This document shows positions 26,786-33,560 of a DNA stretch of 64,000 nucleotides, piece by piece. The position numbers and the translations under genes were made by a program. Under the pieces are notes generated by a model. The model did no database searches, was not told where the DNA came from, and saw only the letters and a program-made list of their open reading frames with translations. The stretch is from assembly GCA_045539315.1 (NCBI GenBank), contig JAZQFC010000041.1, forward strand, positions 4,189-68,188, written 5' to 3'. This stretch comes from RUG11462 sp045539315 (lineage in GTDB: Bacteria > Bacillota > Clostridia > Oscillospirales > Acutalibacteraceae). Numbering within the stretch: the stretch's first letter is position 1; the number at the start of each line of letters is the position of its first letter.

Positions 26786-27022
26786 TCACACCTCTTCATA
26801 GTGAACCACTTTTATAACTCTCGGCAAAGTAGTTTGTTTAGATAATTTAAAAATAAATTCAAAAGTATCACTATTTTCCTCAACCGGTAAAACATTAACA
26901 ACAGCCACTCTGCTATTATCATCAAGAATTACTTCGTTTTCTGGAAACACAACAAAATGTTTCGCCTGTGCTAATGCAAGACCAGAACCGGTTTCACAAA
27001 TACATAAATCAATTTGTTTCAT
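26786..27022 (-). CDS. Small early phage protein
   Basis: 78 residues from the ATG at 27022; an earlier in-frame start lacks a good ribosome site. Opening KQIDLCICETGSGLALAQAK, then short strands. Back to back with the next gene. Unknown function. Confidence 0.55.
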   Translation of the reverse strand: MKQIDLCICETGSGLALAQAKHFVVFPENEVILDDNSRVAVVNVLPVEENSDTFEFIFKLSKQTTLPRVIKVVHYEEV

Positions 27023-27260
27023 CGCTATCACCATCCGTTTCTTCATCACCGAACTCTAATTCTTTTATGTAGTTTCTTAAATACTTATTTTCTTTATTGA
27101 GTTTTTTATTTGCAATGGCATATTTTTTAGCCATTTTCTCGTATTTTTTTCTATCTTTATAAAGATGGATTTTGTGCTCAATCCAATCTACAAAAATAGA
27201 TAATAAAGCACTTGCAACTAACCAAAAAATAATTAGTCCTGCAATTTTCGAACAATACAT
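27009..27260 (-). CDS. Membrane-anchored coiled-coil protein
   Basis: 83 residues: hydrophobic helix at 7-25 (GLIIFWLVASALLSIFVDW) then a lysine-rich coiled coil and an acidic tail. ATG follows AAAGGAAAG, directly after a small hairpin (TGTGCT/AGCACA, 27277-27294). Unknown function; the shape suits an inner-membrane tether. Confidence 0.55.
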   Translation of the reverse strand: MYCSKIAGLIIFWLVASALLSIFVDWIEHKIHLYKDRKKYEKMAKKYAIANKKLNKENKYLRNYIKELEFGDEETDGDSDETN

Positions 27261-27353
27261 TTGACATCTTTCCTTTCCTGTGCTATAATAAGCACAAATA
27301 AAACATTTTTTATTTTACTTCCAATGCTCTTTGCGCCACTTACGCAAGGGGCA

Positions 27354-27569
27354 TTATTCATTTTTGCCTTTTACAAACTGTAAAAAAGGCACTCTTGGAA
27401 TTCTAATAGAATTACCAACAACAATAACTGGAAAACCCAAGTGCACAGGACTTTTCTTTGCCTGTTCTCTAATGCATTGCGGAGTAATTCCAAGCAGTCT
27501 GCCAATATCTTCACATAGAATAAAAGCCTCATTGCTTTCTTCAATTTTCTTTAGGTCTTCCGTTCTCAT
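27354..27569 (-). CDS. MerR/excisionase-like DNA-binding protein
   Basis: 71 residues with a winged-helix type HTH (CEDIGRLLGITPQCIREQAKK at about 19-39) and a wing (IRIPRVPFLQF). Size and fold suit an excisionase or early regulator. ATG preceded by AGGTGAGAG. Excisionase role would fit the distant integrase but is unproved. Confidence 0.6.
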   Translation of the reverse strand: MRTEDLKKIEESNEAFILCEDIGRLLGITPQCIREQAKKSPVHLGFPVIVVGNSIRIPRVPFLQFVKGKNE

Positions 27570-27580
27570 CTTCTCTCACC

Positions 27581-27784
27581 TCACTTTTTAACCTGTACTT
27601 CATAATGCTCAAAAGCAAATTCAATACATTTTTCCAAAACAATTCGAGTAGAAAATCCTGTATCTTTTATCATTGAATTGAGCATATCAATGTGTGCCAT
27701 ATCAGTTCTAAAATTTAAATGTGGAACTGTTAACAACTCTCGCTTTTGCGGTATTTCAAAAACCAATTTGTTTTTTTCTGCCAA
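27581..27784 (-). CDS. Small ribbon-helix-helix-like protein
   Basis: 67 residues; central strand then two helices (MAHIDMLNSMIKDTGFSTRI, VLEKCIEFAFEHYE) as in Arc/MetJ-type DNA-binding proteins. TTG start following GGAGTGAGAGG. It is divergent from the Cas2-like gene at 27856, so it could control that promoter. Fold assignment tentative. Confidence 0.5.
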   Translation of the reverse strand: MAEKNKLVFEIPQKRELLTVPHLNFRTDMAHIDMLNSMIKDTGFSTRIVLEKCIEFAFEHYEVQVKK

Positions 27785-27802
27785 TACCTCTCACTCCTTC
27801 AC

Positions 27803-27831
27803 TTGTAAAAAATTTCCTTTTGTGATATAAT
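27803..27831 (+). promoter_or_regulatory. Promoter of the Cas2-like gene
   Basis: TTGTAA at 27803-27808, 17 bases, TATAAT at 27826-27831, 24 bases before the start codon. Rightward, unlike the surrounding early operon. Confidence 0.7.
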
Positions 27832-27855
27832 ATTGTCGAAAGGGGGTGTTTTATA

Positions 27856-28134
27856 ATGGTTTATCTGATTACTTATGACCTAAATAATCCAGGTCAAAAT
27901 TACGATGATGTAATTCAAGCAATCAAAGATGCATCCACTGGTGCTTGGTGCAGTTATTGGAAATCGTCTTATCTAATCAAAAGCAACTACACAACCGCCG
28001 ATGCTGTTTTTGATAAAATCAAGCCACACCTTGATAAAAACGATACTGCTTTAGTTATCGAAGTTAAAAACAATAAACAAGGTTGGCTCACACAAGACCA
28101 ATGGGACTATATCAACAACCATATCTTTAGATAA
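27856..28134 (+). CDS. Orphan Cas2/SinR-like small nuclease-fold protein
   Basis: 92 residues with the Cas2/VapD-type ferredoxin fold pattern: first strand VYLITYDLNNPGQNYDDV, with the aspartate after the strand, then WKSSYLIKS, and NDTALVIEV before a C-terminal GWLTQDQWDYI. There is no CRISPR array or cas1 nearby. Stand-alone members of this family are annotated SinR or VapD-like and some are RNA-cutting toxins. Single rightward gene in a leftward operon, with its own promoter and AAAGGGGGTG ribosome site: a lysogen-expressed cargo gene. Its stop meets the end of the small gene 28136..28288. Confidence 0.7.
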   Translation: MVYLITYDLNNPGQNYDDVIQAIKDASTGAWCSYWKSSYLIKSNYTTADAVFDKIKPHLDKNDTALVIEVKNNKQGWLTQDQWDYINNHIFR

Positions 28135-28135
28135 C

Positions 28136-28288
28136 TTATTTATCTAATGGATTAGTCATTGACTCACCTTGTGAATAACGGTATCCATTGCTATCACAAG
28201 GAATGAATTCATCTGAATTAGTCGGCTTTTGTAAATTAACTATAAAGTCGGCTATTTCTTTTGCAGAACCTTCCATTGTAAATCTCAT
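28136..28288 (-). CDS. Small protein convergent to the Cas2-like gene
   Basis: 50 residues (starts MRFTMEGSAKEIADFIVNLQ, ends SMTNPLDK). ATG at 28288 lies eight bases after a good AAGGAGTG site. The stop lies one base from the stop of the Cas2-like gene. Unknown function; the acidic-polar composition would suit an antitoxin or inhibitor, but nothing in the sequence proves that. Confidence 0.65.
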   Translation of the reverse strand: MRFTMEGSAKEIADFIVNLQKPTNSDEFIPCDSNGYRYSQGESMTNPLDK

Positions 28289-28332
28289 CTTCTCTCACTC
28301 CTTCCTGTCCGTTTTATTGGACTTGTGTTTTG

Positions 28333-28521
28333 TTAACCTTTACTTGCAATGATTTCATCAATTGCAGTTTCAATTTTTTCTTTCGCCCCTTTAGGTGATG
28401 GAAGTCTGCGATTTAAAATCAAATTGATATGCTCTCGGCGACATCCATATTTCTTCGCTATATCTTTTTGTTTGATTTTATTTCGCTTGATTTTCACATT
28501 TGCCCTATCAATCCAATCCAT
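28333..28521 (-). CDS. Cro-like HTH regulator
   Basis: 62 residues from ATG at 28521, seven bases after AAAGGAG; the longer frame upstream runs into the operator. HTH: IKQKDIAKKYGCRREHINLI, followed by a basic RRLPSPKGAKEKIETAI tail. First leftward gene after the operator region, the usual place for Cro. It should bind the same TCGCAC-type operators as the repressor and commit to lytic growth. Confidence 0.7.
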   Translation of the reverse strand: MDWIDRANVKIKRNKIKQKDIAKKYGCRREHINLILNRRLPSPKGAKEKIETAIDEIIASKG

Positions 28522-28548
28522 CTTTTCACTCCTTTGCGTAAAAATATG

Positions 28549-28577
28549 TTGACAATCGCACAAATGTGTGATAAAAT
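28549..28577 (+). promoter_or_regulatory. Rightward lysogeny promoter with operator in its spacer
   Basis: TTGACA (28549-28554), 17 bases, TAAAAT (28572-28577). The spacer contains the near palindrome TCGCACAAATGTGTGA (28556-28571), related to the two operators at 28898 and 28929. It should drive the structured leader and then the repressor gene. Confidence 0.8.
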
Positions 28578-28583
28578 GAAGTT

Positions 28584-28860
28584 GTAAATCGTAGCGCTTG
28601 ATTTACTTCATAAAATCCTTTTTATGAAAGGAAGTGGTATTATGAAGAAACTAATTAAGTTTCTTATGATACGCTTCCGTTCCGCAATCGGCTACCATAC
28701 CGATTTTTGTTGACGGGTTTTATACTTTTCTACAACAATTACTTTGTGATACAGGGTATTAGCCTTACCCTGCATTGCACTCCTACCGTTTGTAATGCTA
28801 AACAAAGTTGCGGTAAAAAGTATATGCGGTATTAGGCGAAGGCTAATCGCCTGATACCAA
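28584..28860 (+). ncRNA. Structured leader RNA between the phage promoters
   Basis: Five hairpins lie in a row downstream of the rightward promoter: 28607-28628, 28637-28672, 28752-28772 (CAGGGTA/TACCCTG), 28784-28815 (TACCG/CGGTA) and 28828-28858 (12 pairs). In the second and fifth, the imperfect positions are U-G or G-U pairs in the plus-strand RNA but would be A-C mismatches in minus-strand RNA, so selection seems to act on the plus-strand transcript. It ends before the repressor gene. No known RNA family recognised. It may control translation of the small ORF inside it or pairing with the leftward transcript. Confidence 0.55.
28642..28713 (+). CDS. 23-residue basic peptide inside the structured leader
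   Basis: ATG seven bases after AAAGGAAG, ending TGA: starts MKKLIKFLMIRFRS and ends GYHTDFC. A hydrophobic-basic helix of this size resembles type I toxins and leader peptides. Its first codons sit in a hairpin stem (28637-28672). Transcribed with the repressor; opposed by the leftward promoter, which would produce an antisense RNA. Coding status is plausible, not proven. Confidence 0.4.
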   Translation: MKKLIKFLMIRFRSAIGYHTDFC

Positions 28861-28891
28861 AGTCCGCTTCCATTTGTGCGATTGCAATATT

Positions 28892-28920
28892 ATAATATCG
28901 CACTTTTGAGCGATTGTCAA
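28892..28920 (-). promoter_or_regulatory. Leftward early (lytic) promoter with operator in its spacer
   Basis: Minus-strand TTGACA (28915-28920), 17 bases, TATTAT (28892-28897). The spacer is filled by the operator TCGCACTTTTGAGCGA. It faces the rightward promoter 315 bases away and should read through the antisense of the leader into the Cro-like and early genes. Confidence 0.8.
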
Positions 28921-28944
28921 GCGCTTTTTCGCACTTTTGTGCGA
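28898..28944. promoter_or_regulatory. Repressor operators O2 and O3
   Basis: Two 16-bp sites: TCGCACTTTTGAGCGA (28898-28913, one mismatch) and TCGCACTTTTGTGCGA (28929-28944, perfect 6+4+6 palindrome). A half site TTGTGCGA lies at 28874-28881. With the site at 28556 they make three related operators around two promoters. Confidence 0.8.
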
Positions 28945-28984
28945 TTTGTGAGATTTGCACAAATTTTAAAAGGCGGTATTGTAT

Positions 28985-29335
28985 ATGTTTTATAGTATTT
29001 TTTCTTCGTTATGTGAAAGACAAGGAATCAGCAAATCAAAAGCTCTTGAAGAAATAGGATTGTCTTCAGGCAATTTACCAAAATGGCGAAAAGGCTCTGT
29101 GCCAAAGGTTGAAATCTTAACCAAAATCGCAGAATACTTTGATGTATCAGTAGATTATCTTTTAGGCAACGAGCCAAAATCAGAAGATAAAGAACTTACA
29201 GAATATCTCGAGTTCCTAAAGTATCGCCCAGAAGGTAAGATGTTGTTTTCTGTTGCCAAAGGTTGTACCAAAGAAGAAATTGAACAAGCAGTTAAAATCA
29301 TTGAAGCATTAAGAAAACCAAAGGATGATGAGTAG
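28985..29335 (+). CDS. CI-like repressor (XRE family)
   Basis: 116 residues from ATG at 28985, eight bases after AAAGGCGG; a TTG two codons upstream is too close to that site. Residues 1-60 are an XRE HTH (GISKSKALEEIGLSSGNLPK, then VEILTKIAEYFDVSVDYLLG), followed by an acidic helical C-terminus with KGCTKEEIEQAVKIIEAL. It lacks a LexA-type self-cleavage domain, which fits control by the coupled metallopeptidase at 29335. It should bind the TCGCAC...GTGCGA operators to keep lysogeny. Confidence 0.85.
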   Translation: MFYSIFSSLCERQGISKSKALEEIGLSSGNLPKWRKGSVPKVEILTKIAEYFDVSVDYLLGNEPKSEDKELTEYLEFLKYRPEGKMLFSVAKGCTKEEIEQAVKIIEALRKPKDDE

Positions 29336-29553
29336 TGAGTGAAAAATACTTTGTACACTTTATTCCCTTACCGCCTCACATTGAAGGCGTAACAATGCCA
29401 AATGACGATGATACATTTGAAATCTATATAAATGCTAACCTCTGTCCTTCAAGGCAAGAAAAAGCATTAAATCACGAATTAAACCATATAAAAAAAGACC
29501 ATTTCTATGACGACATAAAGCCGATAGAAACGGTCGAAACGGAAGCAGGTTAA
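29335..29553 (+). CDS. ImmA/IrrE-like metallopeptidase (anti-repressor)
   Basis: 72 residues, GTG start overlapping the repressor stop. The zinc site HELNHIKKDHF (HExxH) is present. Family knowledge: ImmA-type proteases inactivate ICE and phage repressors after DNA damage. It is shorter than typical ImmA proteins (about 130 or more) and lacks most of the flanking domain, so it may be a minimal or partly degenerate form. The repressor-protease pairing makes the role likely. Confidence 0.75.
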   Translation: MSEKYFVHFIPLPPHIEGVTMPNDDDTFEIYINANLCPSRQEKALNHELNHIKKDHFYDDIKPIETVETEAG

Positions 29554-29555
29554 TT

Positions 29556-30269
29556 ATGAAGAAAAAATTATTTATTTCTGCTATAATTAGTATAATTGCT
29601 TCCGCTATATTAGTGTATTGCTATTATTTTGAAACTACTGATTCTCGTGTTTATGGTTTAATCATCATAATTTCCGTTTTAATTGCTTTGCTTGGTCTTT
29701 CAATTTTATGGAGTTTAGCGTTTCATAAAGAAAATCCTATTAAAGAATTATTTGAAAACGCAAAAGATAAAGTTCACATATTTATAGCAATAACTCAAAT
29801 TGTTATGATTTTTACTTTTCTCACTTCACCGATAGCAATAAGAATTTTTGATTATCACAAATTAGAATTAGAAACCACAGGAAGCACCGTAGGTTATTAT
29901 GTTATTGCAGAAGACGAAAACAACAACGAATATACTCTTCCTGCAAAAGTTATTATTTCTTCCGATGAACAAAAAGAATATATCGTTGAAAAAGTGTTTT
30001 TTAAAAACAATGGTTATCTATACTTTAGAGACCCTGAAATACTCGATGGACCAAATGATATATGCAGAGTAACCGACCAGCGCGGAAAGCGTTGGAACAT
30101 CACATTAACTAATAATTACGTAGAAAATTTCGAGTATGAATATATCGCAGACATAAGCACTATTACTTATATTGAATATGCTTTTTTGCTATTAGGAACG
30201 CTTGCGGTTTTAATTAGTTCGTATAGACTTATATTTATAAAAGAAGATGAAAAACATGAAAAAGATTAA
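29556..30269 (+). CDS. Membrane protein of unknown function in the lysogeny operon
   Basis: 237 residues. Hydrophobic helices at about 4-22, 31-55, 76-97 and 204-222 enclose an external or internal beta domain of about 100 residues (GSTVGYYVIAEDENNNEYTL onward). It starts two bases after the ImmA-like stop, so it belongs to the repressor transcript and is made in lysogens. Membrane proteins here often give superinfection exclusion; no motif proves it. Confidence 0.6.
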   Translation: MKKKLFISAIISIIASAILVYCYYFETTDSRVYGLIIIISVLIALLGLSILWSLAFHKENPIKELFENAKDKVHIFIAITQIVMIFTFLTSPIAIRIFDYHKLELETTGSTVGYYVIAEDENNNEYTLPAKVIISSDEQKEYIVEKVFFKNNGYLYFRDPEILDGPNDICRVTDQRGKRWNITLTNNYVENFEYEYIADISTITYIEYAFLLLGTLAVLISSYRLIFIKEDEKHEKD

Positions 30270-31089
30270 ATTTTTATTGCTAATACTATGTTCTTTAATT
30301 GCTATAATTATCTGCTTTTTTACATTTTTTCAAATAACTGCAAATGCGCAAAATCAATATGAGATTATAACAAACTCTGAAGGCGAAATAGAACATATAA
30401 AAGAAAACTATACCGATGGAGTTGTGGAATTTAAACTTAACATAGAACTCGATGTCGAAAGAAATACTGGTATAGGTAACGATTTCAGAGCAAAGTATTA
30501 TGTAAATGGCGAAGAAGTCTCTGATGGTGATATTCTTTTATTAGACACAAGTGAAAATGTTGAGCTTTCATACGATGTTTACGAAAAAGATGAACATTCA
30601 GACGAAGGTTCTGGCTACGATAAAGTTCATATATATTCCTATAAAGAAACTGCTATAAGAGTACACGCAGAGTTAGAAGAATATATGGGCAGAAAAAATC
30701 AAGGAGCAGAAGCAACAATTGGTGCCATCTTTACCTTTACTCCTTTAATCGAAGAACAAACAACTGAAGAACACACCGAAACAACACAAACAGAACAACA
30801 GCCAAATAAATCATTACTTGTAACGATAATTGGTTATATTTTAAGAATTAGCATTGCAACATTGGTTTTCGGTTCTGCTATTTTACTTATCTACCTACTT
30901 TTTACATTCAAAAAAGATAGCGATGATAAAATTTTACTAAAAGGTTATTCTTCAGGATTATTCTGTAGTGTTTTAAACACTATTAGAGAAGATTATTTTA
31001 ATAACGATAATTACTTATGGGTAATATTACTGCTCATTTTAGTTTTTGGAATATTCTTTGCTTATCAAACTCGCAAAAAAACTAAATAA
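30247..31089 (+). CDS. Secreted/membrane protein of unknown function in the lysogeny operon
   Basis: 280 residues overlapping the previous gene by 23 bases. N-terminal signal-anchor (FLLLILCSLIAIIICFFTFF), an acidic extracellular domain to about residue 165, a Thr/Glu/Gln linker (TTEEHTETTQTEQQ), then two membrane helices near 195-220 and 255-272. The pairing with the previous membrane protein suggests one complex. Unknown family. Confidence 0.6.
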   Translation: MKNMKKIKFLLLILCSLIAIIICFFTFFQITANAQNQYEIITNSEGEIEHIKENYTDGVVEFKLNIELDVERNTGIGNDFRAKYYVNGEEVSDGDILLLDTSENVELSYDVYEKDEHSDEGSGYDKVHIYSYKETAIRVHAELEEYMGRKNQGAEATIGAIFTFTPLIEEQTTEEHTETTQTEQQPNKSLLVTIIGYILRISIATLVFGSAILLIYLLFTFKKDSDDKILLKGYSSGLFCSVLNTIREDYFNNDNYLWVILLLILVFGIFFAYQTRKKTK

Positions 31090-31166
31090 AAAATCGCCCT
31101 ACCCTGCGCCAACAGAGTAGAGCGACTACCGGTAAAGTGTTACCGATATACTGTGTCCCAAAACAC
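31088..31166 (-). ncRNA. Candidate small RNA upstream of the integrase
   Basis: A minus-strand promoter (TTGAAA 31196-31201, 17 bases, TATACT 31173-31178) is followed within 80 bases by a hairpin CGGTAA/TTACCG (31130-31145) and a 12-bp terminator stem (31095-31124) with a TTTTTT run at 31088-31094. Two stem positions are G-U only in minus-strand RNA, supporting that strand. No ORF. A double-ended inverted repeat (31134-31190) overlaps the promoter. Target unknown. Confidence 0.5.
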
Positions 31167-31232
31167 AAATATAGTATATCAAACACTTTGCCTTATTTCA
31201 AGTATTAAATTTTAAGGGAAGGTGTTTTTATT

Positions 31233-32267
31233 ATGCGTTTGCCAAACGGTTATGGTTCCGTTTACAAATTAAGCGGAAACCGAAGAAAGCCCTGGATTGC
31301 CAGAAAAACAACAAAGTTCACTTGTAACAAACAAGAATATATAACTATAGGGTATTACGAAACAAAAGAATTAGCATTGCAAGGGTTAGCGTTATACAAC
31401 GCAAATCCCTATGATATTAATTCTGCGAAAATCACATTCAGCGAGATTTATAATGATTGGTCAAAGGAAAAATTCCAAACCATATCACAAAGCAATATAA
31501 ATGGTTACAAAGCATCACACAAACTATGTTCTGCCTTGTATGATATGCCATTTAAAGACATTCGCAAAATCCATCTCCAAAAGATAGTTGACAATTGCAA
31601 CAAACAATACCCAACACTTCGCAAATTAAAAGTGCTTTTCAATCAATTATTTAAATTCGCTATGGAAAACGATATCTGCTCAAAAGACTATTCACAATTT
31701 GTTGACATTGCAAAGCATAAACGAGCAGAAACAGAAGAAAAACATAAACCATTTACAGAAGATGAGATTAGTTTGCTATGGAAAAACGAAAAAAGCAATA
31801 AATATCTTCAAACAATCTTGATGCTTATATATTCTGGCGTAAGAGTATCAGAACTACTTAACTTAAAAAAGAGTGATGTTAATATTGACGAGCAATATTT
31901 CAGCGTCAGAAAGTCTAAAACGCAGTCAGGAATAAGAATTGTACCGATAGCAGACAAAGTATTACCTTTCTTCAAAAATTGGTATAAAGCCAACGAGAGC
32001 GAATATTTGCTAACAACAACAGATAACAAATACTTCACATATCGTAATTATTATGATAGTTATTGGAAACCTTTGGTTGAAGAATTAAATCTTAACCACT
32101 TACCACACGATACCAGACATACTACAGTGTCGCTTTTAGCAAAAGCAAAAGTAGAACAAACAACAATAAAAAAGATAGTTGGTCATTCAGGAGCAATGAG
32201 TTTAACTGAAAAGGTTTATACTCATCTTGATGTAAAAGAATTATTAGATGCAATAAACAAGATATAA
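31233..32267 (+). CDS. int: Tyrosine-type phage integrase
   Basis: 344 residues. Site-specific recombinase for integration and excision. N-terminal arm-binding region (about 1-60), core-binding domain (70-165), catalytic domain with R204 (SGVRVSELL), K near 229, H292-x-x-R295 (HDTRH), H318 (GHSG) and nucleophile Y329 (KVYTHL). All catalytic residues are present, so it should be active. ATG after AAGGGAAGGTG. At the right end of the prophage, beside rpsI, as expected for an integrase near its attachment site. Confidence 0.93.
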   Translation: MRLPNGYGSVYKLSGNRRKPWIARKTTKFTCNKQEYITIGYYETKELALQGLALYNANPYDINSAKITFSEIYNDWSKEKFQTISQSNINGYKASHKLCSALYDMPFKDIRKIHLQKIVDNCNKQYPTLRKLKVLFNQLFKFAMENDICSKDYSQFVDIAKHKRAETEEKHKPFTEDEISLLWKNEKSNKYLQTILMLIYSGVRVSELLNLKKSDVNIDEQYFSVRKSKTQSGIRIVPIADKVLPFFKNWYKANESEYLLTTTDNKYFTYRNYYDSYWKPLVEELNLNHLPHDTRHTTVSLLAKAKVEQTTIKKIVGHSGAMSLTEKVYTHLDVKELLDAINKI

Positions 32268-32435
32268 TACAAAATAATATAAAATAAAACTGCCATTCAA
32301 ACGCAATGAATAATTTGTTAAAAAACAAAAATTCAAGAATGTCAGTTAAAAAAAATTTGTTAGTTGTATGTTAGTTGTGTGTTAGTTGTTGTTGCTAATT
32401 TCACCTAATTCAACTTAATTCAAACATAAAAATAA
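32268..32435. other. Prophage right end: integrase-site candidate with tandem repeats
   Basis: Gap between int and the rpsI terminator. Three near copies of TGTTAGTTGT(A/G) run in tandem at 32357-32390, and TAATTCAAC-type repeats follow at 32406-32424. Such repeats are typical integrase arm sites, so attR probably lies here or in the rpsI 3' region. The matching left end is outside the window, so the core cannot be set. Confidence 0.4.
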
Positions 32436-32460
32436 CCCCAGAAATAAAGCATTTCTGGGG
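32436..32460 (-). terminator. rpsI terminator
   Basis: CCCCAGAAA/TTTCTGGGG perfect 9-bp stem with 7-base loop, followed on the minus strand by TTATTTTTATG. Ends the rplM-rpsI operon. Confidence 0.85.
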
Positions 32461-32479
32461 ATTTTGTATATCTGTCCTT

Positions 32480-32878
32480 TTATCTCTTTGAGAACTGTGG
32501 TGCACGACGAGCGCCTTTGAGACCTGGTTTCTTTCTTTCCTTCATTCTTGGGTCACGAGTGAGAAGACCTGCTTTTTTGAGTGCAGGACGAAGTTCCTCG
32601 TTGTATTGAAGCAAAGCACGTGACAAACCATGACGAATTGCGCCGGCTTGACCTGTTACACCGCCACCTGTTACATTACAAACGATATCGAATTTACCAA
32701 CTGTTTCAGTAATCTCTAATGGTTGGTTAACGATAAGTTTCAATGTTTCAAGGCCAAAATAATCATCAATATCTCTATTGTTAATTGTGATTTTACCTGT
32801 ACCGTTGTAAACTCTTACGCGGGCTACAGAACTTTTTCTTCTACCTGTTCCGTAGAAATATGGTTTTGTTTCATACAT
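32480..32878 (-). CDS. rpsI: Ribosomal protein S9
   Basis: 132 residues. Component of the small subunit head whose tail reaches the P site. The N-terminal FYGTGRRKSSVARVR, central GGGVTGQAGAIRHGLSRAL and the C-terminal RAPQFSKR are the uS9 signatures. Second gene of the rplM-rpsI operon, 21 bases after rplM. The prophage integrase lies just past its terminator. Confidence 0.98.
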   Translation of the reverse strand: MYETKPYFYGTGRRKSSVARVRVYNGTGKITINNRDIDDYFGLETLKLIVNQPLEITETVGKFDIVCNVTGGGVTGQAGAIRHGLSRALLQYNEELRPALKKAGLLTRDPRMKERKKPGLKGARRAPQFSKR

Positions 32879-32899
32879 AATAATTCTGTCTCCCTTCTA

Positions 32900-33328
32900 T
32901 TAAAATTCATATACAACTGGTTTTTGAGCCTCATGTTTATGCTCTGTACCGCTGTATACTCTAAGTCTTGTAAGTGCTTTACGACCGATTGTTGTGTCAG
33001 GTACCATACCTTTAACTGCAAGCTCCATAGCCATTTCTGGTTTTGTTGCCATAAGTGTTTTGTATTTTACCTCTTTGAGACCGCCGATATAACCTGTATG
33101 ACGGCGATAATATTTTTGCTCTAATTTGTTTCCTGTAAGAACAACCTTATCTGCATTAACAACGATAACATGGTTACCGCAATCTACATGTGGTGTGAAG
33201 ATTGGTTCATTCTTACCTCTGAGAAGATCAGCAACAACAGTAGCAACTCTACCAAGTGATTTACCCTCGGCATCAACGATGTACCATTTACGCTCAACTT
33301 CTCCGGCTTTTGCCATAAATGTTGACAT
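32900..33328 (-). CDS. rplM: Ribosomal protein L13
   Basis: 142 residues, usual length. Early assembly protein of the large subunit. Seen: WYIVDAEGKSLGRVATVVAD, HVDCGNHVIVVNADKVVLTG and KGMVPDTTIGRKALTRLRVY. ATG preceded by GGAGGAAAC. Driven by the promoter at 33377-33405; its 5' leader of about 40 bases shows no strong autoregulatory structure. Confidence 0.98.
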   Translation of the reverse strand: MSTFMAKAGEVERKWYIVDAEGKSLGRVATVVADLLRGKNEPIFTPHVDCGNHVIVVNADKVVLTGNKLEQKYYRRHTGYIGGLKEVKYKTLMATKPEMAMELAVKGMVPDTTIGRKALTRLRVYSGTEHKHEAQKPVVYEF

Positions 33329-33376
33329 AATCTGTTTCCTCCAAAAAATTATTTAATTTGATTCAACGCAAGTGAT

Positions 33377-33405
33377 ATATTAACACATTTATTTAAGTTA
33401 GTCAA
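33377..33405 (-). promoter_or_regulatory. rplM-rpsI promoter
   Basis: Minus-strand TTGACT (33400-33405), 17 bases, TAATAT (33377-33382), 49 bases before the rplM start. Confidence 0.75.
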
Positions 33406-33511
33406 TCAATTTTTTCAAAAAAATTAAAATATTTTTATTTTACTCTTGTTTTCTCTCGTTTTTATTATGTTTTCTCTTATTTTCTCGCTTTTAATTTACA
33501 AAAAATAATTG

Positions 33512-33540
33512 TTGATTAATGCTTAACTTTAGGGTAAAAT
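33512..33540 (+). promoter_or_regulatory. D-lactate dehydrogenase promoter
   Basis: TTGATT (33512-33517), 17 bases, TAAAAT (33535-33540); ribosome site AAAGGAGAG follows before the ATG at 33561. Confidence 0.7.
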
Positions 33541-33560
33541 AAACTAAAAGGAGAGATTTT

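Noticed and set aside
27856..28134. Possible CRISPR-Cas locus because of the Cas2-like protein
   Set aside because: No repeat-spacer array, cas1 or other cas gene anywhere in the window.
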